Notes: generated from the letters alone by a model not told the origin. 42,143 nt of DNA from Pseudomonadota bacterium (GCA_021849425.1 JAJZSY010000021.1:1-42143); one strand, 5' to 3'. Counted from the stretch's first letter, positions 10,294 through 17,996 are shown. Made by a program: numbers and translations.

Positions 10294-11250
10294 CTACTCC
10301 GGCTCGCTTTCATCGAAATAGTCGAGATCGATCTTCTTGATCTCGACGACGCTCGCCACCCGGACGCCGACACCAAAACGGATCAGCAGACGAGTCAGTT
10401 CGTCTCCGTCGATCAGGATGAGGCGCAAATGCCCGGACTGCGCCGCCTTGTCCCTTGCTGCTTTCGAAAAGCCCGACGTCGTGATCAGCACTCCCTTCTG
10501 GGCACCGTAATTGACAAGCGCACCGAGAAACGCCTGAACCGTTTCACTGCCGATCGTGTTCCCCGGCTGATAGCGCTTGGCCTGAAGGTAAATGCGGTCG
10601 AGCCCGAGTCGATCCTCCCGGATGACCCCATCGACCCCGCCATCTCCCGAACGACCGAGTTGTTCGCCGGCCTCAAGACGCGAGCCGCCGTATCCCATTT
10701 TGAGGAGCAGATCGATGATCATGCGCTCGAAAAACGACGGTGTCGCTTCGAGGATGCGCGCCAGGAGGCTTTCTCGCAGCGCCTCGGCAAGCGTTCCGGC
10801 GGCCTGTTCGATCAGTTCCTCCGGCGTTTCGGACACCGGCGAGACCACCGGAAGTTGAGCTTCGGCAGAATCCGCACCGCCGCTTCGCCCGGATTTGCGA
10901 GGCTTTGTCCGGGCGAGGAAAGCTTGGAACACTGGGTCTGCCCGCAACATGTCGAGCGTGACCGGCCGCCCATCCGGACGGTCGAGCAATGCGCGCCCCT
11001 TGTCTGAAATGGTCACCAGTCCACGCTTCGGCTGTTCGACGAGGCCCGCCTGCTTCAGATAGGTCTTCGCCCAGTGAACGCGGCTGGCGATGATCGTAAC
11101 ACCGCCGCTTGGAATTTGCTCCGCCCGCTCGGCCGCGCTCAGGCCAAGATCGTCCGATATGCGCTCGATCAGGTCACGCATCGACCAGACCCGCTCGGCG
11201 CAATGCTCAAGAAGCGGCTGCATGAGAGCGTCGTATGCTGGAATGCCCAT
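10294..11250 (-). CDS. mrr: Mrr-type (type IV) restriction endonuclease
   Basis: A 318-residue Mrr homologue. The N-terminal Mrr_N winged-helix domain (MGIPAYDALMQPLLEH through KTYLKQAGLVEQPKRG) aligns with the start of E. coli Mrr, which fixes the start at the ATG at 11250; the frame stays open to 11292 without matching the family. The C-terminal PD-(D/E)xK nuclease domain has an acidic residue at E175, GDGGVDG with D207, and YLQAKRY with the Q223-A-K225 pair typical of Mrr_cat. All catalytic positions look intact. Mrr enzymes cut methylated DNA and can be triggered by foreign methyltransferases or pressure. No methyltransferase is adjacent, as expected for type IV. A tRNA-Gly gene lies about 110 bases from its 5' end. 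Confidence 0.92.
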   Translation of the reverse strand: MGIPAYDALMQPLLEHCAERVWSMRDLIERISDDLGLSAAERAEQIPSGGVTIIASRVHWAKTYLKQAGLVEQPKRGLVTISDKGRALLDRPDGRPVTLDMLRADPVFQAFLARTKPRKSGRSGGADSAEAQLPVVSPVSETPEELIEQAAGTLAEALRESLLARILEATPSFFERMIIDLLLKMGYGGSRLEAGEQLGRSGDGGVDGVIREDRLGLDRIYLQAKRYQPGNTIGSETVQAFLGALVNYGAQKGVLITTSGFSKAARDKAAQSGHLRLILIDGDELTRLLIRFGVGVRVASVVEIKKIDLDYFDESEPE

Positions 11251-11361
11251 GACCACGTGACCCCCGCGAGATACACGCGCAGCCCGGCACAACCGAACGA
11301 AGCGCCCTGTCTCACCTGCGTGAAGATTGACGGGACGTCAATGCAACCAACGAACGGAGGC

Positions 11362-11435
11362 TGGAGCGGGTAGCGGGAATCGAACCCGCGCGTTCAGCTT
11401 GGGAAGCTGACAGGCTACCATTACATCATACCCGC
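11362..11435 (-). tRNA. tRNA-Gly (anticodon CCC)
   Basis: The minus strand reads GCGGGTA (acceptor, from 11435), an AATGGTA D-loop, the anticodon stem TCAGC with loop TTCCCAA and partner GCTGA, then GCGGG-TTCGATT-CCCGC (T arm), and TACCCGC closing the acceptor, followed by T and an encoded CCA (11364-11362). The anticodon at loop positions 34-36 is CCC, reading GGG glycine codons. The gene is 74 bases including CCA, with no intron. Confidence 0.96.
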
Positions 11436-11452
11436 ATGGCGCTGGGCGAGAT

Positions 11453-12727
11453 TTAGTCCGCGGCGGGCGCGGGCGCAACTCCCATGGCGGCGAGGGCGCG
11501 GGGGAAAAAGTCCTTGCCGCCGAAATTGCCGGATTTGAGGGCGAAGAGGCGGGGTATCGGCTCGATGCTGCGCAGCAGCGGCACGCCGGGGGCGATTTCG
11601 GCGCCGATCTCGAAGGCGGGGATGCCGAGGCGATCGACGATCGCGCCCGAGGTTTCGCCGCCGGCGACGATCAGGCGGCGGACGCCGCGCGCGGCGAGCC
11701 CCTCGGCGAGGGTGGCGAGGGCGGCCTCGATCCGCGCGCCGACGGCCTCGCCATGGGCGGATTTCAGCGCCGCCACCGCGTCCGGCGTGGCGGAGCTGGC
11801 GAGCAGGACGGGCCCGGCATCGAGACGCGCGGCGGCCCAGGCGAGCGCGGCGGAGATGTCGCCGGCCAGCAGGGAGTGGGCGTCGAGATGGCGGACCGGC
11901 ATGCGCCCCTCCACCGCCGCGATCTGGCCGAGCGTCGCCGCCGAGCAGCTTCCGGCGATGATCGCGGCCGGCCCGTCCGGCGGGACGAAATCGGGCGCCG
12001 CCGCGGCCGGCGCGCCGCCGGCAATCGCCCGGGCGAGGCCGAGGCCGAGGCCGGACGCGCCGGTCGAGACCGGGCGGCGCAGCGCCGCCGCGCCCAGGGC
12101 GAGGAGATGGCGCTCGGCGATGGCATCGACGATGCAGGCCCCCCTGCCCTCGCCCGCCGCCGCATCCAGCGCCGCATCGATCGCCGCCGCCCCGCGCTCG
12201 ACGACCTCGAACGGCACGAGGCCGACCGGGTGGGAGGACTGGCGGGCGAGCACGCGGACGAGGTTGGAATCCCGCATCGGGTTGAGCGGATGGTCCTTGA
12301 GCGGGCTTTCGGCGAGCGGCACGTCGGCCACGAAGAGATGCCCCTGGTAGACGGTGCGGCCGGTTTCGGGAAAGGCCGGGCAGACCGGCACGCAGAGGCC
12401 GCCGGCGCGGGCGGCCAGCGCCTCGGTCACCGGGCCGATATTGCCCTCGTCGGTCGAATCGAAGGTGGAGCAGATTTTGTACATGACATGCGCGGCCCCC
12501 CGGGCGGTGCAGTATTCGGCGGCGGCGAGGGCGGCGGCGACCGCCTCCCGCGCGGGGACCGAGCGGATCTTGAAGGCGACGACGATGGCGTCGATCTCCG
12601 GCAGGGCGAGGCCGTCGGCGGGGATGCCGATGGTCTGCACCGTGCGCAGGCCGTTGCGGCTCAGCGTGTTGGCGAGGTCGGAGGCGCCGGTATAGTCGTC
12701 GGCGATGCAGGCGAGGCGCAGGCTCAT
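11453..12727 (-). CDS. otnK: 3-oxo-tetronate kinase (DUF1537, OtnK family)
   Basis: A 424-residue DUF1537 kinase. The N-terminal substrate domain starts MSLRLACIADDYTGASDLAN, where the DDYTGASD block is the family hallmark; FDSTDEGNIGPV follows near residue 100. The C-terminal nucleotide-binding domain carries IVAGGETSGAIVDRLG and closes with KSGNFGGKDFF, also family signatures. In the tetronate pathway this enzyme phosphorylates 3-oxo-tetronate to the 4-phosphate. The start is the ATG at 12727, matching the family start. The frame is open further upstream only because the 38-bp repeat duplicates this start region. It is the last gene of the leftward operon lacI-ltnD-otnI-otnK. Confidence 0.94.
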   Translation of the reverse strand: MSLRLACIADDYTGASDLANTLSRNGLRTVQTIGIPADGLALPEIDAIVVAFKIRSVPAREAVAAALAAAEYCTARGAAHVMYKICSTFDSTDEGNIGPVTEALAARAGGLCVPVCPAFPETGRTVYQGHLFVADVPLAESPLKDHPLNPMRDSNLVRVLARQSSHPVGLVPFEVVERGAAAIDAALDAAAGEGRGACIVDAIAERHLLALGAAALRRPVSTGASGLGLGLARAIAGGAPAAAAPDFVPPDGPAAIIAGSCSAATLGQIAAVEGRMPVRHLDAHSLLAGDISAALAWAAARLDAGPVLLASSATPDAVAALKSAHGEAVGARIEAALATLAEGLAARGVRRLIVAGGETSGAIVDRLGIPAFEIGAEIAPGVPLLRSIEPIPRLFALKSGNFGGKDFFPRALAAMGVAPAPAAD

Positions 12728-12852
12728 CGGCCGCGCCCGGCAAACGTGGCGGGGCGCAGGCTCATCGGCCGCGCCCGGCAAACGTGGCGGGGCGCAGGCT
12801 CATCGGCCGCGCCCGGCAAACGTGGCGGGGCGCAGGCTCATCGGCCGCGCCC
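12721..12852. repeat. 38-bp tandem repeat, three full units plus a partial, at the otnI-otnK junction
   Basis: Units start at 12721, 12759, 12797 and 12835; the last matches for 18 bases before diverging. Each unit contains, on the minus strand, the overlapping stop/start CGATGAGCCTGCGC that forms both the end of otnI (TGA at 12840-12838) and the beginning of otnK (ATG at 12727). Six bases before 12721 (GGCGCA) also match the unit. There are no spacers, so this is a direct tandem duplication. Confidence 0.95.
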
Positions 12853-13611
12853 CGCGAACCAGGCGAGGCCGTCTTCGGTGCGGCCGCGCGGGCGGTATTC
12901 GCAGCCGACGATGCCGGCATAGCCGAGCCGGTCCAGCTCGTCGAACAGGAAGGGATAGTTCAGCTCCTCGCCATCCGGCTCGTGGCGCGAGGGGACGGAG
13001 GCGATCTGCACGTGGCCGATCTGACGGATCAGCCGGCGCAGCCGCATCGTCACGTCGCCATGGATGATCTGGCAGTGATAGATGTCGAATTGCAGGCGGA
13101 CATTGCCGAGGCCGAGGCCGGCGATGAAGGCGGCGGCGGCATCGACATCGTTGAGGAAATAGCCCGGCATGTCGCGCCCGTTGATCGGCTCCAGCAGCAG
13201 GTCGATGCCGTGATGGGCGAGGGTTTCGGCGGTGCGGCGGACGGCGTCGCGATAGCGGGTCTGGGCGGCGGGATCGGCGGGATCGGCAAGCCCGGCCATC
13301 AGGTGCAGGCGGGTCACACCCGTCGCCGCCGCGTATTCGAGCGCGCGGGCGGTGCCGGCGGCGAGGTCTTCCTCGCGGCCGGGCAGCGCGGCGAGGCCGC
13401 GCTCGCCGCCCGCCCAGTCGCCCGGCGGCAGGTTGAACAGCGCCTGGGTCAGCCCGTGCTTCGCGAGGCGGGCGCCGATTTCCTCGGGCCGGTGCTCGTA
13501 GGGGAAGAGGAACTCCACGGCGTCGAACCCCGCATCCGCGGCGGCGGCGAAACGGTCGAGGAAGGCGACCTCGTTGAACATCATCGAGAGATTGGCGGCG
13601 AAGCGGGGCAT
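12838..13611 (-). CDS. otnI: 2-oxo-tetronate isomerase (OtnI, hydroxypyruvate isomerase family)
   Basis: A 257-residue TIM-barrel sugar isomerase of the Hyi/OtnI family. [21 protein letters not shown] at the N-terminus, the ANLSMMF block, [16 protein letters not shown] with a metal-ligand Glu near residue 143, and [12 protein letters not shown] near 177-188 are diagnostic. A late acidic segment, [11 protein letters not shown], supplies the last metal ligand. It converts 2-oxo-tetronate to 3-oxo-tetronate, the step between the dehydrogenase LtnD and the kinase OtnK. The start has GGAGGG four bases before the ATG. It sits 41 bases after ltnD; its stop now lies 110 bases before otnK because of the tandem duplication. 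Confidence 0.93.
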   Translation of the reverse strand: MPRFAANLSMMFNEVAFLDRFAAAADAGFDAVEFLFPYEHRPEEIGARLAKHGLTQALFNLPPGDWAGGERGLAALPGREEDLAAGTARALEYAAATGVTRLHLMAGLADPADPAAQTRYRDAVRRTAETLAHHGIDLLLEPINGRDMPGYFLNDVDAAAAFIAGLGLGNVRLQFDIYHCQIIHGDVTMRLRRLIRQIGHVQIASVPSRHEPDGEELNYPFLFDELDRLGYAGIVGCEYRPRGRTEDGLAWFAGRGR

Positions 13612-13624
13612 GGGCCCTCCGGGA

Positions 13625-13658
13625 TCAGGCGGGTGGGGTCAGGCGGGTGGGGTCAGGA
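13625..13658. repeat. 14-bp tandem repeat between ltnD and otnI
   Basis: TCAGGCGGGTGGGG occurs at 13625 and 13639, and a partial third copy starts at 13653. On the minus strand each copy starts at its TGA; the stop of ltnD is the one in the partial copy (13655-13653). Confidence 0.85.
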
Positions 13659-14564
13659 CGGTTCGGGCAGCGAGATCGGCGCGATGCGGGCGAAGAGGCG
13701 GGCGACGGAGGCATCGTCGTCACGCCCCATGCCGGCGGCGGCGGTCATCAGGAAGAGTTGCAGCGCTTCGGAGGCCATCGGCACCGGCATGCGGCCGCGT
13801 CGCGCCATGTCGAGCACGATGCCGAGATCCTTGGTGAAGATGTCCACCGCGCTGCGCGGGGCGTAGTCGGCCTCCAGAATGTGGGGCACGCGGTTCTCGA
13901 ACATCCAGCTATTGCCGGCGGAGCCGGTGATCACCTCGTAGACGCGGGCAAGGTCGAGTCCCATCGAGGCGGCGAAGGCGACCGCCTCGCAGGCGGCGGC
14001 GATGTGCACGCCGGCGAGGAGCTGGTTGACCATCTTGAAGCCGGCGCCGATGCCCGGGGCGTCGCCGAGTTCGTGGATCGTGGCGGCCATCGCGTCGAGC
14101 GCGGGGCGGGCGGCGGCGAAGGCGGCCTCGCTCCCCGAGGCCATGATGGTGAGCTTGCCCTCCGCCGCGCGGGCGGTGCCGCCGCTGATCGGCGCGTCGA
14201 GATAATGCACGCCCCTCGCCTCCAGCCGGGCGGCGAGGGCGCGGACGGCCTCCGGCGCCATCGTGGCGCAGGAGATGAAGACCGCGCCGGGCGCCATCGC
14301 CGCAGCGCAGCCGGCCGCGCCGAACAGCACCGCCTCGGTCTGCTCGGCGTTGACGACGACGCTGACGACGATGTTCGCGCCGCGCGCGGCGGCCTCGGGC
14401 GAGGCGGCGGGCGCGCCGCCCGCGGCGGCGAGGCGTTCGAGATTCGCGGCCACGACGTCGAAACCGCGAAGCGCGAAGCCGGCGCGCAGCAGCGATGCGG
14501 CCATGCCCGCACCCATCGAGCCAAGGCCGATGACGGCGGCCGCCCTGCCCTCGCCCGCGCTCAT
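13653..14564 (-). CDS. ltnD: L-threonate dehydrogenase-like NAD-dependent beta-hydroxyacid dehydrogenase (LtnD)
   Basis: A 303-residue member of the 3-hydroxyisobutyrate dehydrogenase superfamily. The NAD-binding motif GLGSMGAGMA is near residues 13-22. The substrate-binding segment DAPISGGTARAAEGKLTIMASG and the catalytic Lys in GAGFKMVNQLLAG (KMxxN) are all intact. Its place beside otnI and otnK assigns it to oxidation of C2 of threonate (or another four-carbon aldonate) to 2-oxo-tetronate. The exact stereoisomer cannot be read from the sequence. It follows lacI by 45 bases and precedes otnI by 41 in the leftward operon. Confidence 0.9.
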   Translation of the reverse strand: MSAGEGRAAAVIGLGSMGAGMAASLLRAGFALRGFDVVAANLERLAAAGGAPAASPEAAARGANIVVSVVVNAEQTEAVLFGAAGCAAAMAPGAVFISCATMAPEAVRALAARLEARGVHYLDAPISGGTARAAEGKLTIMASGSEAAFAAARPALDAMAATIHELGDAPGIGAGFKMVNQLLAGVHIAAACEAVAFAASMGLDLARVYEVITGSAGNSWMFENRVPHILEADYAPRSAVDIFTKDLGIVLDMARRGRMPVPMASEALQLFLMTAAAGMGRDDDASVARLFARIAPISLPEPS

Positions 14565-14609
14565 TGCCGCCCGTCCGCCGAAGCTGTGGTCATGCCGTTC
14601 TCCTGAGGC

Positions 14610-15713
14610 TCATGTGCTGCCGCCGGCCGCGAGGGTGAAACCGACATCGAGGCGGCGGGTGGTCGGCTCCCGCCCGGCGATGCGGGCGAGGAGCATGGCG
14701 GCGGCCTCGCGGCCGATCTGCTTGCGGGGCGAGACGATGGTGGTCAGCGCCGGCGTGGTGAGCGAGGCGATCGGCAGGCCGTTGAAGCCGGCGATGGCGA
14801 TGCGGCCGGGAATGTCGATCCCGTCGCGCCGGGCGCGCAGCAGGGCGCCGACGGCCATTTCGTCGTTGGCGAAGAACAGCGCATCGAGCGCCGGGGCGAT
14901 GGCGAGGAGTTCGGGCAGCGCGTCCCACCCGGCCTGCTGGCCGCCGACCTGCCCGGCCGCGCCGGCGCGATCGAACAAAATGACGGCGGCGCGGCCGGCG
15001 AGGTGGCGGCGCAGGCCATCGTAGCGCTGGCGGGCGCGGTAATCGTCGTGCAGGCGCAGGCCGACGAAGCCGATCCGCCGGTAGCCTCGGGCGAGCAGGT
15101 GTTCGGCCATCGCCGCGCCGGCGCGGACATGCGAGAGGCCGACATTCATGTCGATCGGCGCGCGGCCGGTTTCCATGAACTCGACGATGGGGATGCCGGC
15201 ATGGCGCAGCAGGGCGGTGGTGCGCGCCTCGTGCCGCAGCCCGGCGACGAGCATGCCCGGCGGCGCCCAGCCGAGCAGGGTGGTGGCCAGCGCCGCCTCG
15301 GTCGCGAGATCGTAGCCGGTGCTGCCGAGCAGCATCTGGTAGCCCTCGGCCTCCAGGGTTTCCTGGATGCCCTCGATCACCTCGACGAAGACGACATTGG
15401 CGAGCGAGGGGACGATGACGGGGATGACGCGGGTGCGCGCCGAGGCGAGCGCGCCGGCCATGCGGTTGGGCACGTAGCCGAGCGCCTCCACCGCCTGTTC
15501 GATCCGGTGGCGCAGGGCATCGGAGACCGAGGCGGGGTTGTTGATCGCGCGGGAGACGGTGATGGGCGCGACGCCGGCGCCGGCGGCGACCTCGGCCAGG
15601 GTGACGGCGCCGCGCCCACGCCGGATGCGGCGGGGGGGCGCGGCCGCGGCGTCCGTCGCCGTCGCCGTTCGCGCTCGCTCTGCCATTGCGCCGCCCGCGC
15701 GCGCTTTTGCCAT
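14610..15713 (-). CDS. LacI-family regulator of the tetronate locus
   Basis: A 367-residue LacI/GalR regulator. A basic, Ala/Arg-rich lead of about 35 residues precedes the helix-turn-helix VTLAEVAAGAGVAPITVSRAIN and hinge region ALGYVPNRMAGALA. A sugar-binding periplasmic-protein-like domain follows (VIPVIVPSLANVVFVEVI, RIGFVGLRLHDDYRARQRYDG, AIAGFNGLPIASL). A start at the ATG at 15686 would remove nine residues and is equally possible. It is the first gene of the leftward operon and is divergent from the YihU-like dehydrogenase gene. The two palindromes in the shared intergenic region match the GntR-type LacI half-site. An acid-sugar or its oxo derivative is the likely inducer, by inference. 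Confidence 0.92.
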   Translation of the reverse strand: MAKARAGGAMAERARTATATDAAAAPPRRIRRGRGAVTLAEVAAGAGVAPITVSRAINNPASVSDALRHRIEQAVEALGYVPNRMAGALASARTRVIPVIVPSLANVVFVEVIEGIQETLEAEGYQMLLGSTGYDLATEAALATTLLGWAPPGMLVAGLRHEARTTALLRHAGIPIVEFMETGRAPIDMNVGLSHVRAGAAMAEHLLARGYRRIGFVGLRLHDDYRARQRYDGLRRHLAGRAAVILFDRAGAAGQVGGQQAGWDALPELLAIAPALDALFFANDEMAVGALLRARRDGIDIPGRIAIAGFNGLPIASLTTPALTTIVSPRKQIGREAAAMLLARIAGREPTTRRLDVGFTLAAGGST

Positions 15714-15750
15714 GCGCCGACTATCGCGGAGATCGGCGCGCGGCGCAAGA

Positions 15751-15764
15751 TGGTAGCGCTGTCA
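15751..15764. promoter_or_regulatory. LacI/GntR-type operator 1
   Basis: TGGTAGCGCTGTCA matches 12 of 14 positions of the palindrome TGGTAGCGCTACCA, with the central CG characteristic of LacI-family sites. It is 38 bases from the lacI start codon and 19 bp (centre to centre) from operator 2. Confidence 0.75.
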
Positions 15765-15769
15765 AATAC

Positions 15770-15783
15770 TGGTTGCGCTACCA
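15770..15783. promoter_or_regulatory. LacI/GntR-type operator 2
   Basis: TGGTTGCGCTACCA matches 13 of 14 positions of the same palindrome. It overlaps the -35 region of the rightward promoter, so bound repressor would block RNA polymerase. Spacing of 19 bp to operator 1 places the two sites about two helical turns apart, on the same DNA face. Confidence 0.78.
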
Positions 15784-15801
15784 CGACCCGGCTTCTATAC
15801 A
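15773..15801 (+). promoter_or_regulatory. Sigma-70 promoter of the rightward tetronate operon
   Basis: TTGCGC (15773-15778) and TATACA (15796-15801) are separated by 17 bases, close to consensus. The -10 lies 31 bases before the ATG at 15833, leaving a short leader with GGGAGAA as ribosome site. Confidence 0.7.
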
Positions 15802-15832
15802 GGCAGGCGAACGAACCTGCGGGAGAAACATC

Positions 15833-16741
15833 ATGTCGGCCAGCGGATCAAAACCCTCCATCGGCTTCATCGGCGTCGGCTTCATGGGCCATGGCATGGC
15901 GAAGAACATCGTCGAGGCCGGCTACGCGCTCACCGTGATGGCGCATCGCAACCGCGCGCCGGTCGAGGACCTGATCGGCCGGGGGGCGAAGGAGGCGAAA
16001 AGCCCGCGCGAGATCGCCGAAGCCGCCGACATCGTGTTCCTCTGCGTCACCGGCAGCCCGCAGGTGCGCGCCGTGACGGAGGGTGAAAACGGCCTCGCCG
16101 CCGCCGGCAAGCCGCTCGTCATCGTCGATTGCTCGACCTCCGATCCGTCGGTCACGGTGCCGCTCGCCGAGAGCCTTGCCGCGCGCAACATCACCCTGCT
16201 CGACGCCCCGCTCGGCCGCACGCCGAAGGATGCCTGGGAGGGCACGCTCGATGTGATGATCGGCGGCGCCGAGGCCGATATCGCCCGCGTGCGCCCGGTG
16301 ATCGACACCTTCGCCCAGCGCGTGATCCATACCGGGCAGACCGGCACCGGCCACACGATGAAGCTGCTGAACAACTTCCTCTCGATGGGCTATGGCGCGC
16401 TCTATGCCGAGGCGCTGATGCTCGGCGCCAAGGCCGGGCTTTCAGCCGAGACCTTCCACAGCGTGATCGCCGGCGGGCGGATGGATTGCGGCTTCTACCA
16501 GACCTTCATGCAATACGTGGTCGGGCGCGACCGCAACGCCCACAAGTTCACGCTGAACAACGCGCTGAAGGACACCGCCTATCTCAACGCCTTCGCGGTG
16601 GCGCAGGGCGCGGCCAATCCGCTCGCCGCCGCCGTGCGCAATTCCTATGCCCAGGCGGTGGGCGCCGGGCGGGGCGATGATTTCGTGCCGATGCTGGCCG
16701 ATTTCATTGCCGAGGCGAACGGGGTGAAGCGGGCGGGATGA
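15833..16741 (+). CDS. YihU-like NAD-dependent beta-hydroxyacid dehydrogenase
   Basis: A 302-residue member of the 3-hydroxyisobutyrate dehydrogenase superfamily. The NAD-binding motif GFIGVGFMGHGMA is at 11-23, and catalytic Lys177 with Asn181 sit in GHTMKLLNNF. The substrate loop reads DAPLGRTPKDAWEGTL (125-139), not the usual DAPVSGG; the GRT form is that of YihU, the sulfolactaldehyde/succinic semialdehyde reductase subfamily. The true start is the ATG at 15833, preceded by GGGAGAA; the frame runs upstream through the operators without coding support. It overlaps otnC by four bases (ATGA), so the two are translationally coupled. A role in handling a four-carbon acid sugar or semialdehyde is inferred from context. 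Confidence 0.9.
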   Translation: MSASGSKPSIGFIGVGFMGHGMAKNIVEAGYALTVMAHRNRAPVEDLIGRGAKEAKSPREIAEAADIVFLCVTGSPQVRAVTEGENGLAAAGKPLVIVDCSTSDPSVTVPLAESLAARNITLLDAPLGRTPKDAWEGTLDVMIGGAEADIARVRPVIDTFAQRVIHTGQTGTGHTMKLLNNFLSMGYGALYAEALMLGAKAGLSAETFHSVIAGGRMDCGFYQTFMQYVVGRDRNAHKFTLNNALKDTAYLNAFAVAQGAANPLAAAVRNSYAQAVGAGRGDDFVPMLADFIAEANGVKRAG

Positions 16742-17373
16742 GCGAGAGCGCGCTGCGCGAGGCGATCTGCCGGTTCGGGCGGTCGCTGTTCGAGCGGGGG
16801 CTGACGCCCGGGTCCTCGGGCAATATCAGCGTGCGGCTGGAGGATGGCGGCTGGCTCTGCACGCCGACCGACGCCGCGCTCGGCTTTCTCGACCCCGCGC
16901 GCATCGCCCGGCTCGACGCGAACCGGAGGCTCGTCTCCGGCGACAAGCCGACCAAGGAAATTCCGCTGCACGACGCGCTGTATGACACGAGGCCGGAGGC
17001 CGGCGCGGTGGTGCATCTGCACTCGACCCATGCCGTGGCGCTCTCGCTGCTGCCGGAGATCGACCCCGCCGAGGCGCTGCCGCCGCTGACGCCGTATGTG
17101 ATGATGCGCGTCGGCAAGGTGGCGCTGGTGCCGTTCCATGTGCCGGGAGACCCGGCGGTGGGCGACGCCATTCGCGGGCTCGCGGGGAAGCACAGCGCCG
17201 TGCTGCTGGCCAATCACGGCCCGGTCGTCGCCGGCACGTCGCTCCAGGCGGCGGTGTTCGCGATGGAGGAGCTGGAGGAAACCGCGAAGCTGCATCTGCT
17301 CACCCGCGGGCTGAACCCACGGCTGCTGACGGCGGAGCAGCAGGCAGCGGTGCGGGCGAAATTCGGGGTCTGA
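16738..17373 (+). CDS. otnC: 3-oxo-tetronate 4-phosphate decarboxylase (OtnC, class II aldolase/adducin fold)
   Basis: A 211-residue class II aldolase-fold protein. TPGSSGNISVRL (23-34) is the conserved phosphate/substrate loop, E74 in PTKEIPLH is the catalytic-acid position, and HLHSTH (93-98) plus the late ANHGPV His are the zinc ligands. OtnC decarboxylates 3-oxo-tetronate 4-phosphate to dihydroxyacetone phosphate, completing the pathway whose other enzymes lie in the leftward operon. The four-base overlap with the preceding dehydrogenase implies coupled translation. It ends 31 bases from the convergent ABM gene. Confidence 0.93.
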   Translation: MSESALREAICRFGRSLFERGLTPGSSGNISVRLEDGGWLCTPTDAALGFLDPARIARLDANRRLVSGDKPTKEIPLHDALYDTRPEAGAVVHLHSTHAVALSLLPEIDPAEALPPLTPYVMMRVGKVALVPFHVPGDPAVGDAIRGLAGKHSAVLLANHGPVVAGTSLQAAVFAMEELEETAKLHLLTRGLNPRLLTAEQQAAVRAKFGV

Positions 17374-17404
17374 TTCCCCTTTCCTTCCCCGCCCTGTCCT
17401 GTCG

Positions 17405-17992
17405 TCAGGCCGCGCCGGTTTCGTCGGGGAAAGATTGCGGCGCCTCGCGCCGGTCGGTCATGCCGTAGTCGCGGATGACGCGCACCAGCCGGTGCGACGC
17501 CCCCTCGCCCGCCCCCTCGCCCGTCCCGGCTCCCGCACCACTCCTGAGGAGCAGAACATCGCCCGGGGTGAGCACCGCCTCGAACACGTCCCAGCCGGCG
17601 AGGCCGGGCGAAGCGGGATCGAGCCCGAGATCGCGGGCGAGAATATCCGGCGCCATGTCCGCAGCAGTCTCGCGCCGCGCGGTGAGGAGCGAGACATGCG
17701 CGCCGTCATCGGCCAGAACGCCGACGCGCAGGCGGTATTCCGCGAACAGCGTGCGCCGCGCCTCGGCCTGGGCGCTGTGGTGCAAGGCGTGGCGGCGCCA
17801 GGCGATCAGCGCCGCCTCGTCGCGCCAGAGCGAGACCGAGAGCAGAACGCCCGGCCGGGTCAGGCTGCGATAGCGGATGTTCTCGACGAAGCCGTCGATC
17901 GCTTCGAGTTCGGGGCGGAGCAGCCGGGCGTGGCCGAAATATTCGTCGAGCCTGCCCTCCTTCGGCCTGACCTCGAAGATGACGGCGTGCAC
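17405..17992 (-). CDS. ABM-domain protein (dimeric alpha/beta barrel) with C-terminal extension
   Basis: A 195-residue protein starting at a GTG. Residues 1-95 form an antibiotic biosynthesis monooxygenase-type ferredoxin-like fold: MHAVIFEVRPKEGRLDEYF, then DGFVENIRYRSLTRPG, LSVSLWRDEAALIAWRRHALHH, and AQAEARRTLFAEYRLRV. The second half is less familiar; it holds GWDVFEAVLTPGDVLLLRS and a Gly/Ala/Glu run (GAGAGTGEGAGEGA), with a barrel-like ending RLVRVIRDYGM that may be a second, degenerate domain. ABM proteins include cofactor-free monooxygenases and heme-degrading enzymes; no specific reaction can be assigned. Its start lies four bases after the stop of the DUF2889 gene, so the two are co-translated. 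Confidence 0.8.
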   Translation of the reverse strand: MHAVIFEVRPKEGRLDEYFGHARLLRPELEAIDGFVENIRYRSLTRPGVLLSVSLWRDEAALIAWRRHALHHSAQAEARRTLFAEYRLRVGVLADDGAHVSLLTARRETAADMAPDILARDLGLDPASPGLAGWDVFEAVLTPGDVLLLRSGAGAGTGEGAGEGASHRLVRVIRDYGMTDRREAPQSFPDETGAA

Positions 17993-17996
17993 GGGT

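Noticed and set aside
11251..11361. Integration-site direct repeat of the tRNA-Gly 3' end near mrr
   Set aside because: I found no second copy of the tRNA 3' sequence in the neighbourhood and no integrase gene.
12721..12852. Possible CRISPR array at the 38-bp repeat
   Set aside because: Units are directly adjacent with no unique spacers, and no cas genes are present.
17367..17381. Stem GGGG-TCTGATT-CCCC after otnC as a terminator
   Set aside because: Only four pairs and no T-run long enough; too weak to call.
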